A DNA stretch of 64,000 bases from NCBI GenBank assembly GCA_033032865.1, contig JAWHQI010000272.1:1-64000 (forward strand). The letters are read 5' to 3'. The notes under the pieces are model-generated. The model had not been told where the DNA came from. It saw only the letters and a program-made list of their open reading frames with translations, and searched no databases. The number at the start of each line of letters is the position of its first letter. Positions within the stretch are counted from its first letter, which is position 1. The translations under genes were made by a program, and so were the position numbers. Below, in pieces: positions 1 to 11,645 of this stretch. Source of the DNA: Dactylorhiza incarnata. Lineage: Eukaryota; Streptophyta; Magnoliopsida; Asparagales; Orchidaceae.

Positions 1-197
1 TAAAAAAACAGAATAATTGAATGTTTTTTTAAGAATCTTTTGTTTTTGAGATACAAAGTTTGTTTTCCAAAAATTATTGCAGAACATATTATCTGTTAAT
101 ATACTGTTCACAATTCACTGCTAAAAAGTTTGTTTTACAAATCTTTGATTTGTTGTTCAGGTTTGGTATATTTCTTTTTTGATATCTTTGCATTCAG

Positions 198-406
198 ACC
201 TTTCATAAAATAATTGGCAGGTATGAGCCTTATCTCTGGGAGAATGAAAAGCAGTCATACAAACGATGTTCTGTTCTCTTTGGGTTTTTTATTCAGCTTA
301 ATCGTCTCTATATGGACACAGTTCAAAAGTTACCCACAAAATCAAATACCGAGTCAAATATATTGAGATGCTCAATAGTGCCAAGATTCAAGTACCTTCC
401 AATCAG
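198..406 (+). CDS. Candidate internal exon of an unrecognised host gene
   Basis: An open stretch is bounded by an acceptor-like TTTGCATTCAG at 197 and a donor-like CAG|GTATTT after 406. A second acceptor (TTGGCAG) would start the exon at 221 in the same frame. The frame reads through ...[19 protein letters not shown] and [17 protein letters not shown], which is compositionally protein-like and unlike the retroelement frames nearby. The exon ends with two bases of a split codon, which is phase-compatible with the exon at 14417. I do not recognise the product. The T-rich bases 1-197 look like intron. Bases 407-463 look like the start of the next intron, directly before a retroelement LTR. The exon model is inference; no transcript evidence is available. 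Confidence 0.4.
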
Positions 407-463
407 GTATTTTCAAGTTTCTATAACGATTGCTTAATTTTCCAAGATTTTCAAGATGAATAC

Positions 464-895
464 TGATGCGTTCCCAGTGGTGGTGAGGGAACTCGGCGTC
501 GATTAGAGAGGGGGAGGGTAGGCGGCGGTAGAGAGTGAGATAGAGAGAACGGGAGAGAGAAGGAGAGGGGGAAGTAGGGGTTAAGAAAAGAGGAGAGCAA
601 AAACCTTCATTCCATGTTGAAAATAAAGAGTACAAACGTCCCCCTTATAGGAGTGGGGTTCGCCCAACATAGAAATAAAAAGTTGCTGAAAATAAAAGTG
701 TTCCTAAAAATAAAAATTGCTGAAAATAAAAATTGCTGAATTTAAAACTTGCTGGAATTAAAACAATGCTATAATTAACGCAGCGGCAGCGGCTAGATCG
801 CCGTACGCTCCGCGGTCTGAGTGGGCTCATCCGGTATACGCGCCCGACGCGTGTAAACTCGCCATGGTGGTTCCGCGTCGTGCAGTTCCGTAACA
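464..895 (-). repeat. 3' LTR of the minus-strand chromovirus
   Basis: On the minus strand it runs from TGTTACGG (plus 895) to GCATCA (plus 464), about 432 bp with TG...CA ends. It carries a TATA-like CTCCTATAAGGGG (plus about 641-653). Short AT-rich units with AAAATTGCTG recur at 680-750. The polyprotein frame runs about 100 bases into the LTR before its stop at 793. No partner LTR is visible because the 5' half of the element is gone, so the outer boundary is inferred from the terminal dinucleotides. Confidence 0.6.
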
Positions 896-2880
896 ATGCC
901 GCCGTCTGGAAAATGTGCCTTGTCCTCAAGGCAGTAGTCGCCGAACTGGAGGCGGAAGTCATCACGGGGCAGCCATGTTGCGTCCGAGTCGGGTCGCCCG
1001 GTCCAGGCTACCAGGACGTTCTCTGATGTATGGTCCCCTGCGGTGCGACGTCTTCGGTCTAGGATCGCGGCGGGGTAGAAGGGGACCTCTCCCGCCAGAT
1101 CGAGGTCGGCTGGAATGTGATCAGAGGTGGTGTGTTCTCCCACCACATGCCGAAGCTGCGAGACATGGAAGACCGGGTGGATGCGGCTTCCCTCCTGAAG
1201 GCGATGGCGGTTGGAGACCGCCCCTATGCGGGCGGTGATCTCGAAGGGTCCGAAGAATCGTGGTGCCAGTTTCGGACAAGGCCGGCGGGCTACCGAGAGT
1301 TGACGGTAGGGGTGGAGTTTGATGAAGACCTTCTCCCCCACCTTGAAGGTGAGGTCCCGTCGTTTCCTGTTGGCGAAGGAAATCATCTTCTGTTGGGACC
1401 GCTGTAAGTGATGCTTTAATTGATCCAAAATGGTGTCCCTGTCACGGAGAGCGGTGGCCAAAGTTTCCACCTGACATTCTGCTGGAAGGTGGCGGACAAT
1501 GACGGAGGCGGGCGACCATAAATGACCTCGAATGGGGTAGTGCCGGCTGCTTGGTGGTAGGCGGTATTGTAAGAGTACTCAGCCCACCCTAGCCATTTGG
1601 CTCAGCCGCGAGGTTGCTCTCCTACGAAGCAGCGGAGATAAGTCTCCAGACACCGGTTGAGGACTTCCGACTGACCGTCGGTCTGCGGATGGTATGCCGT
1701 GCTCATGCGGAGACGGGTGCCCTGAAGTCGGAACAGTGTAGTCCAAAAGGCACTCAAAAAAAGTGGGTCGCGGTCGCTTACGATCGACCGGGGAAACCCG
1801 TGGAGACGCACAACCCCCTGGATGAAGCTGTCGACGACGGTGGCTGCCGTGTATGGTTGGCGAAGAGGAACGAAATGGGCATACTTCGAGAGTCGATCCA
1901 CCACGACTAAGATGCAGTCGTATCCCTGAGAGCGGGGCAGCCTCGTGATGAAATCCATGGCGATGTTGTCCCAAATGCGGTCGGGAATCAAGAGGGGCTG
2001 CAGGAGGCTGCCCGGAAACATGGCCTCATATTTGGCCTTCTGGCAGACGAGGCAGGCGACGACGAAATCCTTGACCTGTCTAAACATGTGAGGCCCGTAG
2101 AGGGAGGCGATGATCCGTCGATACGTTCGATAGGCTCCGACGTGTCCCCCTGTCGGAATTGCGTGTAACTCAGCCAATAGTCGTGGAATGCTAGGAGAGG
2201 AAGGGGCGAGTACGAAGCGGCCCTTGAAAAAGAGGCGGCCGTTGACCAGGGAGTAAGGCGGGCGGCCTGTGGTGTCCGTGATGAGTGTTGTTCGAATCTC
2301 GTTGAGTACCGGGTCTGCTTCAACTTCTCGTTGGAGGGTATCCGCATCCCCCCAGATCGGGCGAGAGATGGATACAAGTATGAGATTTCGGGAGAGGGCG
2401 TTTGCCGCCCGATTGGCCTTCCCTGGCCGGAACTCGTTGCTGAAGTCGTACCCTAATAGCTTGGCCACCCATACCTGTTGAGCGGGTGTAGCAATCTTCT
2501 GCTGTAGCAGGTAGCGGAGGCTGTGGTGGTCGGTGCCAACCACGAACCGTCAGCCCAGGAGGTAAGGTCGCCAGTGCTGGACTGCGAGGACGAGACCCAT
2601 TAGCTCGTTCTCATAAGTGGAGCGACTACAGATGGTGTCAGGAAATGCACGACTGAAATAGGACAGAGGGCGACCAACCTGCATAAGTATGGCTCCCACG
2701 CCGACGCCCGACGCATTGCACTCGACAAGGAACGGCTGAGAGAAATCTGGCATAGCCAATACCGGGGCGCGGACCAGGGCTTGCTGTAGCGCGATAAATG
2801 CGGTGGAAGCCGCCGCCGACCACTCAAATGGACCTTCAGCCGTCTTCTTCAGAGGCTGGGTTAGGGGTCGGGCCAACGTG
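793..2880 (-). pseudogene. Chromovirus pol remnant: RNase H, integrase, chromodomain
   Basis: The reading frame begins in the reverse transcriptase/RNase H connection and covers RNase H (about 2880-2460), the HHCC zinc finger of integrase (ends with CLVCQKAK), the integrase core and a C-terminal chromodomain (about 1000-900). The core keeps all three acidic positions (AMDF, VSDRD, GQSEV). RNase H has VECNAS where the family has an aspartate, so a catalytic Asp is lost. Breaks: a TGA at about 2547 where an Arg codon is expected, another TGA at 1602-1604, and a frameshift near 1510. These enzymes would copy and insert the element in the nucleus; this copy cannot. Confidence 0.9.
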
Positions 2881-2886
2881 CCACAT

Positions 2887-2963
2887 ACATTATACTTGAA
2901 GATCATCCTTGACGTTAGAGTGTTCACACTTTATTGACTTTATTTGGTGATCACACTTTTAGT
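2887..2963. repeat. Flanking repeat A, left copy
   Basis: About 77 bp starting ACATTATACTTGAA and ending ATCACACTTTTAGT. A close copy sits at 4991-5073. The two copies bracket the small LTR element at 2960-4924. The left copy abuts the truncated chromovirus on one side and the LTR on the other. This is far too long for a target-site duplication. Confidence 0.75.
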
Positions 2964-3380
2964 ATTACATATACACATTCACCCAAGTGGACCCCCCGCA
3001 TTGGGATCACCGACACACGCTTATGAAAGCCACCACGAATAATTAGAACACGCTCATGGAAGCCGCCGCGAATATTTGGAGCATGCGCATGGAAGACACC
3101 ATGATTATTCCTTTTGTAATTAAGTGTGTTAATTATTTAATTAATATTAATTAAATAGTTGTTAATTAATATTAATTAGCTATTATTATTATATGTAATG
3201 CCTTATTTTGTGTGCCCTCCCCCATCTATATAAGGGGGAAGGGTAGGAGTTTTGGGATTATGCTTGGATGAATGAATTTTTTGGGTTGCTCCCTAAGTGT
3301 TTCTTCTCAACCTTTGCCTCATCTCTCCCTCGCCTCCACCGTCCCTCTCTTGCCGGATTCCTCTATGGATAATTGTAACA
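2960..3380 (+). repeat. 5' LTR of small element
   Basis: Runs from TAGTATTA to ATTGTAACA. It contains a TATA box, CTATATAAGG, at 3226-3235 and an AT-rich TTAATTAA tract (3120-3190). It is clearly similar to 4499-4924 but with many substitutions and small indels, so the insertion is old. Confidence 0.75.
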
Positions 3381-4498
3381 ATTGGTCCGACCTGCCGTGC
3401 CCCCCACTGACGTCACCGACATCATCTCCAGTCTACATCCTCATCACAATGGTCGCCGCCCAATCGGCCGCTTCCTGGCCGCTGTTCTTGCCGTCGCCGG
3501 ACACCAGTCCCCGACTAAATTTCTCTGCCCTAGCTGCACAAATCCAGACCACATGCGCCTCTCTCCACGCCAAAGTCGATTGTTTTTTCGCGTTCGAGGA
3601 ACGGGCTTCCACATCCCCCCACGAGGTTCCCTGCCCTAAGTCGTCTCCACCACGGCTGCCTCCTGCACCATGCGAGAGTTTCCCTGCCATGCCGCCCCAA
3701 CATTCCAAAACGACACCAACCCGCCCCTTCGCCCAGCAGTCGATCCTCCCGTCGAACTTGCACCGGCCCTGCCGATCCTCTGCCGTTGTCTCGTCGACCA
3801 GGCCCTTACCGGGACGGAGAGGATGACGCCCCGACTCTCATCCACGCCAGGCTCGTCAAAACTTCCCTGCCGTCAGGCTTGCAACCATCCCTATCCCCGA
3901 CTGTGTTTTCGTATCCCGCCAATGCTGCCGTTCACTCAATCGGAACCTCACACTTTTTTTCACCCCCTTGGGTCCTACAACACCTCTCCCATCTCTCCCT
4001 ACAGCTGAATTTTTCCTTTTCCTCTTGTTTTTTCCTGCAGCCTCATCACCTCCTCCATCAGCTATTCTTTCTCTTCCTTGAGCCACACACTAGCTGCCTC
4101 TATTTTCCCACCATATACCCTCACCTTATTCTATCCACACCCCACTTCACCCCCTTCACCCCAAGGCACACCACAAATTTACTAATACCTAGACCTACAC
4201 TTGCTACAACCATCTTTTCACCACCCAACACATCACCATCCATCATACCGGACCCACCTTTTTTCCAAATTTTTCTCCATAACCAGATAGCCACTTCTCT
4301 CATCCTCGTGCATCTCATTACACTCTTCCTCGCCGCCGCCATTATTCTCATTCCCAAGCACCATTGGTGGCTCGAACTTGAGGGCACGGTGGCCTCCACT
4401 CTGTTTTCTCGGGCACCGCACGCCATCAAAATTCTTAAAGATCCCGGCAAAGGTGGGGGCTTCGACCTTGGAGACATGGTCAATTTTCAAGGGCGATA
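3381..4498 (+). other. Internal region of small LTR element, C-rich
   Basis: A pyrimidine/C-rich leader is followed by an open frame (3786-4658) that continues into the 3' LTR. Its predicted protein is rich in Pro, His, Leu and Phe. It shows no zinc knuckle, protease or polymerase motif, so I do not call it a gene. Only the last residues before the LTR (FDLGDMVNFQG) resemble the tail of chromovirus polyproteins. Confidence 0.5.
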
Positions 4499-4924
4499 TA
4501 GTATTAAGTATACACATTCACCCAAGTGGACCCCCTGCATTGGGATCACCAACGCACTCTTATGGAAGTCGCCACGAATAATTAGAGCACGCTTATGGAA
4601 GCCTCCGCGAATATTTGGAGCGCACGCATTGAAGTCGCCATTATTACTCCTTTTGTAATTAAGTGTTAATTATTTAGTTAATATTAATTAAATAGTATTT
4701 AATTAATATTAATTAGTTATTATTATTATTATTAAATGTAATGCCTTATTTTGTGTGCCCTCCCCCATCTATATAAGAGGGGAGGGGTAGGAGTTTTGGG
4801 ATTATGCTTGGATGAATGAATTTTTAGGGCTGCTCCCTAAGTGTTTCTTCTCATCCTTTGCCTCATCTCTCCCTCGCCTCCACCGACCCTCTCTTGCTGG
4901 ATTCCTCTCTGGATAATCGTAACA
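4499..4924 (+). repeat. 3' LTR of small element
   Basis: Partner of 2960-3380, with the TATA-like CTATATAAGAGG kept near 4770. It ends ATCGTAACA. Confidence 0.75.
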
Positions 4925-4990
4925 CAAAGACTTGATCTCCATGTCCTGACTCTCCTAGTCCACTGCAGCCGCAAACCCATGATGTCGCAG

Positions 4991-5073
4991 ACATTATACT
5001 TGAAGGTCACCCATCCTTGACGTTAGAGTGTTCACACTTTATAGACTTTGTATTTGGTGATCACACTTTTAGT
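4991..5073. repeat. Flanking repeat A, right copy
   Basis: Second copy of the repeat at 2887-2963, with a few indels. It continues without a break into 5074-5350, so this may be the parental location of the sequence. Confidence 0.75.
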
Positions 5074-5755
5074 TCCTTTCATTATCCTAAGATTATTGGA
5101 GAGCACGATGCGTTCCGTTGTCAGATTATCAATCTATTCTCGCCTAGTCGTATTAGGGTTGAAACGATCCCTAAAATTTTCACGCCTCATAGAGACACGC
5201 GATTTAAGGGATTTCTCTGGATGATTTTAAATAATAAATTTAGGATCAAATTTAAATTTTATTGTGCTAGTCAGACTCTAACGGATAATATTTTTGGGAT
5301 AATTAATCTGGGTTTAGTTGACGCTCATAAGTGTTTAGCGGATGAGTGTTAATGCGATATGATTTACAGATTTCACATGTCGATCCCACTTTCTCCCTAC
5401 CTTGCTTCTTACATTACTTTTTCAATCCACCGTCTTTCCCACTTTGTGTTACTCTTCTATTTGATGCTCTGAATTTTATTAGTCATTTTAATATTTTGCC
5501 AATGCTCTGGGTGCTGAATGAAGGAAGCATGGTTATGTGCACATAAATCAAAATGGATTCTTGGGTCTGCCCTCTCTGATGTCTTTGGCTTTGATTTGAA
5601 GGCATGATTCCACAGCAAACGCGACGGTATAGGGGGCCACTATTTCAGTGGTACTCTGTGAGCAGCCACTTTGTGCATTTATTGTCAAAGGTTAGGTCTT
5701 TCTTCTCCGAGAGAAGCCACTTTGTGCATAGTGCCAAATGTTAAGTTTGTTTCCA
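5074..5755. other. AT-rich repeat debris, probable old LTR DNA
   Basis: No gene is recognised. The open frame at 5017-5352 gives an unremarkable protein. Its sequence style (clustered TCG words, ATTTAAATT blocks) resembles 7221-7660, which suggests both derive from one old repeat family, but I could not align them base by base. Confidence 0.3.
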
Positions 5756-5815
5756 ATCTTCCCCCGCCCATACCCCCAATGATTGGGGACTATATGGGTT
5801 TTGTTGTTGCTGTTT
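5756..5815 (+). repeat. LINE/SINE-type 3' tail
   Basis: A short hairpin-like CCCCCAATGATTGGGG is followed by ACTATATGGG and a GTTGTTGCTG tail. This arrangement is typical of the 3' ends of plant LINEs and the SINEs that use them. The 5' limit is unclear; no Pol III A/B boxes were confidently found. Confidence 0.45.
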
Positions 5816-8800
5816 AATATTTTGCATAAAATTATGACTAACAGTTTGCGTGTATCTTCGGAAAACTATAGTTTCATAGTTGATTTTCTCACCGGGGATT
5901 ATATTTTTTCAAAGGAGATTGGTTTCCTGCATCTTTCAGAAAGAGGGTTGTACCTACAGGTCATGTGTTGCAGCTACGGGCCCTTCCTTTGACCCACTTT
6001 CTACTACACCAGGGCAGTGACACAACATTTCCCAGGTTGACATTTGGACATTCTACTTCCAGGTCACATCACAGTCTCATCGGGGTCGAACTCTTTCAAC
6101 CCTGGGAGAATTGATGCAACCTGAGTCACATCCTTATATTTTTTTTGCATTTTTATTTGCATTTGTATTGCACATATATTCACACACGTTTCTTTTATTT
6201 TCGTGCATGTTTCTTTTAATTTCACGCATGCCATTAACGCGCTTATGTCATGTATGGCGCTCGTGCACCCTAGTTCGGCTTATTGGTGTGACCGAACAAT
6301 AAGATCATGAAAAGGTTCGTCAAATCAAGCTAAGTGATAATTAGGGCAAACTTATGAAAATATATTACAACATATAAAATTAAGTATTTTATATTATTAT
6401 TTAAAAATTCTGAAATTAAATATTTTATAGATTGAAAATATTTAATTTAATTTCAGTATTTTAAATTTTTGGGAATTCCTAGAGTTTTAATTAAAGACTG
6501 ATTCATGAGTTGAATTTCCAACAACCACATATTAAATGCCCCTTTGAACTCCCTTTTTTTAATTATCAATTAAAGTCATCTTTTAAAAACAAGCATTTAA
6601 AAATCCTACCTATCCTCTATTACAGCCGGTCCAAATCCTCTTTTTTTTAATTCCAAAATTATTGAACCAACATTAAAATCACTTTGTGAAACCAGCGCCA
6701 CTCATTCTATTAAAAGGCGTTTTCTCCATTGTGAGAGAGTTTGGCAATCGAAAAAACACAGAATTTTTTTTTTCTGGAAGACAACCGACTCCCTCCTACT
6801 CCAGACGCGACACCCCTTATCCCACTCCCATCCTGCCTCGCCGGAGCTCGCAACCGCTGCCTGACGATCGTTGGTCTTCCGACGATCCACCCTCAACCAA
6901 CTCCCGACGATCCACGAGTCCTTCGACGGGTCGAACTCTTCCAGCGACTCAGCTGTCGCATGTGCTCCACGTTGTCACGAGCGACCATCCAACAGCCCAA
7001 GAGGCCTTCTCTCACCTGCGCTCGAACAGATCTACCTTCCCCAACCCTTCACCCAGTCTTGCCGAGCTTTCAGTTATTACTTTCTTGAGAACCATTGATC
7101 TGGCACTTTCTCTATGACTTGGGTATATCTCATACTCCTCTCTCTGCTTAATTCTTTGTTAGTAAGAGATTATGCTTTTATTTCAGAGCTTGCCTAATTT
7201 TTACTTTCACCTGTTTGTCGTTAATTTCGAATACTTTTTGAGTTTATTTTCTTCTCTAAAATGCCTGTGGATGAAATTATCATATTGTTGAATCGAACGA
7301 ACTTTAGACATCTATGCGAGTTTGCGAACCCTCGGTTGATTATTGCATGATAATTGCTCGTGAAATTCTCACTTGCGTCGTAAATTTTAAAATGATCTCT
7401 AGTTTTATCAGTTAAATTTAATTCGTGGATTTTAGTATACATCACTTCTCCCCATCCATCTTCTCGTACATTACCCATTCCTTCTCTCACTCATTATGTT
7501 CCTCTATCTGCTTCCATACTGATGTAGACTAAATTTGAAAAATATGTTGGAAATTAGAAACTCAGCTAATTAATCTATCCTGTTATGACCCCGAGAGACT
7601 GTGTTCCGAATTGGCGAATCTCGTTCTTAATTGTTTACATAAATATTTGACGAGAGAGCATGTTAATCAACCGTTGACATTTCACAGATGAATAACCATG
7701 ATTTTAGCAATGAGTATGAGTAATAACGTCAACGGAAGAAAGATGGACGCATGTAGTAGTTTGTGATCACTTAATTGCATAAAATTATTTAGGCAGAGTG
7801 AGTGTTGAGATTATACTTGCCGCAAGTTATCAGGATGAACTGAGAATGTAGACCACGGGTGAAAGGAGAAAACAATGAGGGCTAATGGGTTGGGTGAAGA
7901 TGTTGGCTCGATTGGGGAATGATGGCGGCACGACTTAGGGAGGGTGACAAAAAACTGGGTTCGGGTATGGCTTTGGTGGCTCGAAAAAGGAACGAGGGTT
8001 CGTGGGAGAAAAGACGACAAAATCATGAGAGTTTATGGGTAGGGAAAACATAGCTACATGGAGATAGTCGAAGGAGGATGACGGGTTGAGACAGAGAGGA
8101 TCATGTCGGCTGTCTTGAGTACCAAACGAACACCTGAAGTCGGCAGAGAAAGGTAGGGTTGGAGTTGTCGGAGTTCAACCGACCCCTAGACGGACGTGTC
8201 GGAGGTGGGCAAGACGGTTGCGGGTCAGAGCAAAGGGAAATAGGATCCCGTGTTCAATGGAACGCTACGTCGTCGTCGGAGGAGCCAGATGAGGTCGTCG
8301 GAGTCGGCCGGCCCTCAGGGAGGAACAGCTGAGTTCGACAGCGACACTGAGACAGAGTAGCGCTTGCCTCGTCTGGAAAAAAAACACAGAGCGTGAGCTG
8401 GGTGGTAGCGTGAGCATGGATGTTTGCTGGCATTACCGAGAAATAGAAATTTCTATTTCTCGATTCTATTTAGGATGGTTTTTACTTGGGAGAGGAGGGT
8501 GATTAAATATTGTTAAATGGCCAAATGGAAGAGACGGGTCACATTTGATTTAAGTGCACGCGAAAAATTTGTAGGGTTTTAGGATACGAGAAAGGTGGCT
8601 CAGAGGGCTGTGGGGCCAGTGCATTTTTTGTTTGGCGATGGAGGGAGGGGGATCAATTGTTGTCGTCGAGCTCTTGTAGGTAGGTCAACGGGTTCTGACA
8701 AAATATTCACCGAATCCGACAGAACGAAAGGGAAGAGGACGTCGATGCTCGTGGAGGTGGTCGCCAGTGGCGTTGGGTTGTGGAGGTGGAACGTTGGGTT

Positions 8801-8940
8801 GTGGAGGTGAAACAGAGAGATTTCTCTGTTTCGATTTGTCCAAGCTCCTTCTTTGGGGGGGGGGGGGGTGAGGGCCGGTCTTTTTAACATGGGAAAAGAT
8901 ATTTATGAAAGAGATTCTTTTAAGGGGAAAATCATAATGG
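5816..8940. other. Unclassified stretch, probable degraded retroelement leader/LTR DNA
   Basis: No convincing protein frame. 6300-6660 is AT-rich; 6740-7080 is C-rich with many CGA/TCC words, like a retroelement leader; 7200-7800 is AT-rich with TCGT words. TGTTATGACCCC at 7582 resembles the start of some gypsy LTRs. A G run interrupts 8857-8869. I see no tRNA, known gene or paired LTR here. Confidence 0.3.
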
Positions 8941-9131
8941 TTTCTTTTGTTTTGGGTCGGAAATTTCTAATGATCAAAATATGAGGGATTTCTAAGTATT
9001 TACTTCCTTAATATTTCACACCATAAATCAAAGAGATTTCTTTTGTTTTGGGGAGGATATTTCTAATGATCAAAATGAGAGGGATTTCAGAGAATTTACT
9101 TTCTTAATATATCACACCATAAATAATTTCC
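8936..9131. repeat. Two-copy tandem repeat, about 96 bp
   Basis: TTTCTTTTGTTTTGGG...ACACCATAAAT occurs twice head to tail (from about 8941 and from about 9036) with roughly ten differences. Confidence 0.7.
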
Positions 9132-9379
9132 AAAATTAGAACTTAGATTTTCTTCAATATTAATTTTGATTATGCTTCATTTTAATTATTCTTTTTTTGG
9201 GTTTGCTTGCCTTAATTAACGTATTGCCTAATTTGGCGGATCATTTTATTCAGGGTCTTATTGAGCGATCACTCTAATAAGTCGTAACAACGAGCGCGAA
9301 ATAAAATAAAGGTGCACGGAAAGCATGCACAATATATATGTGAATTACATAAAATTAAAATGCGACGCAAGTTACATCA

Positions 9380-9490
9380 AAGAGTCTCCTGATCAAAAGA
9401 CTCTGTCCTGGTGATAGGTAGTGCATTCCTTTTGTGGTAGATGAGAGGAGTATCCAAGTTTGGGAACTCCTATAAATTTGTGTATTTGTG
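9380..9490 (+). repeat. Fragment of Sirevirus-like LTR
   Basis: GAGTCTCCTGATCAAAAGACTC, a gap, then a GGGAACTCCTATAAAT-like TATA segment. The same order occurs in the LTR at 30542-32159 (hairpin repeats, then GGAACCACTATAAAT). No other part of that LTR was recognised beside it. Confidence 0.45.
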
Positions 9491-9519
9491 ACTAAATAAG
9501 TCACAAATTGATTATTTAT

Positions 9520-10138
9520 GACTCACAAAATGGATAAAATGATTAGAAAGGATTGCAAATGCGTACCAGGAGAAAGTTTGACAACACAACATAGGTTAGT
9601 GGTGTTGGACGTGCAAATTAAATATAATAAATTTAAGATAAAATAAAAGAGTTGTCAAAAATTCGGTGGTGGAACTTGAAGATGGAAAATAGGTTGCTCT
9701 TAAGACAACAATTATGGAATAACTAGTTGATACCCTTATGTTGATCCTATTGTCTCATGGGAAGTTATGTCTTCACATTTATGGATAAGTGGAAAGAACG
9801 TACTTGGAGAATCAAAAGGTCGTGCGCCCCCAAATAATGAATCTTGGTGGTGGAAAGAGGAAGTGCAAGACAAAGTGAGGGCAAAGAGAGTCGGCTCTAA
9901 AATAATCTACGCTTGTAGGAATGATGAAAACTTGGCAAAGTATAAAGTCGCCAAAAAAGAAGTTAAAGATGTAGTAAGTAAAGCAAAAAGTTAAGCTTAT
10001 GAAGAATTTTATAAGCGGCTAGATACCAAAAATAGAGAACGTGACATATATAAAATTGCTCAAGCTAGAGAGAGGAAGACAAGAGATTTAAGCCGAGTTA
10101 AATGCATAAAGGATGAAACAGATATTGACGGATGATGT
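9520..10138 (+). pseudogene. RTE-type LINE, 5' part (endonuclease end to RT linker)
   Basis: The frame holds the end of an AP-type endonuclease region (DCK..PGESLTTQHRLVVLDV) and then the WWWKEEVQ / ENLAKYKVAKKEVKD / YKRLDT..RERKTRDL segment typical of plant RTE LINEs, crossed by stops. The LINE is truncated at its 5' end and interrupted at 10138 by an LTR element. It resumes at 11820. Such LINEs move by copying their RNA directly onto nicked target DNA; this copy is defective. Confidence 0.85.
10134..10138. repeat. Left TSD GATGT of the 10139-11819 element
   Basis: GATGT immediately precedes AGTTGA at 10139 and is repeated immediately after TCAACT at 11819 (11820-11824). The LINE sequence on either side rejoins cleanly. 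Confidence 0.85.
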
Positions 10139-10300
10139 AGTTGAAAGTTAAGAGGAAAAACACTCCATTGATTCTATTCATCCATATAGGGCATAATATA
10201 TAGAAAATACATTGACACTTACAACTTGACTCACGATGTGGGACAAAACCCACGCACATACAAATAGACTAATAATAATACTAAACTAATAATCTCAACT
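10139..10300 (-). repeat. 3' LTR (minus orientation)
   Basis: 162 bp, AGTTGA...TCAACT. Differs from 11658-11819 at only a few positions (for example GATGTGGG versus GATGTGTG). Confidence 0.9.
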
Positions 10301-10314
10301 CTCCCCCTCAAGCT
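10301..10314 (-). other. Polypurine tract
   Basis: On the minus strand, GCTTGAGGGGGAG lies directly before the 3' LTR. It would prime plus-strand DNA synthesis. Confidence 0.85.
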
Positions 10315-10436
10315 GGAGGGGAAACCACCAGCTTGACAACATCAAAGGAAGGGTAAATGTGGTAGGCAAAGGTGGGACAAGACGGGTGACCGAGGATACT
10401 CCCACACACGATACACCCACAGAAAAGAAACCACAC

Positions 10437-10650
10437 ACACGAATCAACGAGACCACGGGGATAACACCACACATGCACAGATCTACGGGACCGCGGGGAT
10501 AACACCACACACACGAATCTACGAGACCGCAGGGATAACACCACACTCATGAATCTACGAGATCGCGGGGATAACACCACACTCACGAATCTACGAGACT
10601 GCGGGGATAACACCACACTCACGAATCTACGAGACCGCGATGATAAGAGA
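10437..10650. repeat. 36-bp tandem array, about six copies
   Basis: The unit begins ACGAATCTACGAGACCGC and continues GGGATAACACCACACTC. Six units run head to tail with small changes, the outer ones most divergent. Because 36 is a multiple of three the array stays open as a 12-residue repeat on the minus strand. This is probably fortuitous. Confidence 0.9.
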
Positions 10651-11645
10651 GAAAGGGGAAAAACAACCACCAAAGACCATACCACCTACCAATCACCAAG
10701 GAAAAACTTGGGGAGACATAAACAACACACAACATAAGCCTAGAGGCCGTGTGGTACTGAGACGAACAACGGGAAAGATCCTACGGGTCGCCCACATCCC
10801 AAACACTCCCCCTCACGTGGAACACACGTGCATATAGGCAAAACTAGACCAAATAAAGTAAATACGAACAACAAATAATGAAAGACACAAAGACTGACTG
10901 AAACTACTACAAAGATGCAACATCGACGAGATATCAGCATCCCAGAAGGGATGACAGCAGCGGAGACAACTAGAAATCCGTGAAGCAGTGGTTGGAAGCG
11001 TCGAAATACACTAGGAGAAGCTGCAGGTGACGACATGAACCACAGACGACGGCTGGAGTAGCAGCGGGACAGACGGCGGGATCAATAACAGCAGCCAGAA
11101 ACCATCCTCGATGGCAGCAACGTCGAAGCAGAAGCAGGAAGCATTGAGGGAGAGCTAAGTTTCGATCTGCAGCCGCCGTAAGCAGCAGGGCAGACTTAGC
11201 CGAGCATGACGAAGAAGGGATCACAGTCGGACGACTGGAGAAGCTCCAGTGACGCAGGCGACGACGGGATCGAGCGCCGACAAGAGCATAGGGCTCGACG
11301 GGAGAGGCTTCCAGCGGCATCAGCAGCGGACGACGAAATGGAAGCAACAACAGCAGATCTAGAAGCAGACGACCGAACTGGACGCAGCAGACGGCGGAAA
11401 CGGAAGCAGCGGCGGCAGAACTGGAAGCTGCAGCGGGCACAGTCGACGGCAGAAGAATCAAGCGTCAGAGTCGATCCAAGAGGAGGGGGCAAGATCCGCT
11501 CCCGTCGATGGAATCCGACGTCGATTTCGTCGACGAGAGCGAGAGCGAAAGTGGGAGACGGAACCGAAGTGGGAGAGGAAGATGCGGCGGGGAGCAGAAG
11601 CAGCTAGCGAGCCAGAGTCGGAACCGGGATAGAGCGAACCCTAAT

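Larger units (their letters stand above)
464..2880 (-). mobile_element. 5'-truncated Ty3/gypsy chromovirus
   Basis: On the minus strand the order is RNase H, integrase, chromodomain, LTR, which is the gypsy order. The chromodomain after integrase places it among chromoviruses. Gag, protease and reverse transcriptase are missing: coding similarity stops abruptly near 2880, where an unrelated repeat begins. The element lies just inside the putative intron after the exon ending at 406. Stops and a frameshift make it dead. Confidence 0.85.
2960..4924 (+). mobile_element. Small non-autonomous chromovirus-derived LTR retrotransposon
   Basis: Two direct repeats of about 421 and 426 bp flank an internal region of about 1.1 kb without recognisable gag or pol. 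Just after the 5' LTR, AATTGGTCCGA resembles the start of an initiator-tRNA-Met primer site. Just before the 3' LTR, 4471-4498 (CGACCTTGGAGACATGGTC) resembles the purine-rich end of chromovirus polyproteins. This suggests an internally deleted chromovirus relying on proteins from others. I find no clean 5-bp TSD: the flanks are ACTTT and CAAAG. Confidence 0.7.

Noticed and set aside
3786..4658. 290-residue open frame as a gene
   Set aside because: Crosses from the interior into the LTR of a small element and has no family motif; only its tail resembles a polyprotein end.
5017..5352. 111-residue open frame
   Set aside because: Starts inside repeat A and has no recognisable domain; adjacent DNA is repeat debris.
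9281..9300. Possible rRNA-like GTCGTAACAA
   Set aside because: Only a decamer-scale resemblance to the 3' end of small-subunit rRNA; flanks do not match.
10437..10650. Repeats of CRISPR-like length (36 bp)
   Set aside because: Units are directly head to tail with no spacers, inside a eukaryotic LTR element.
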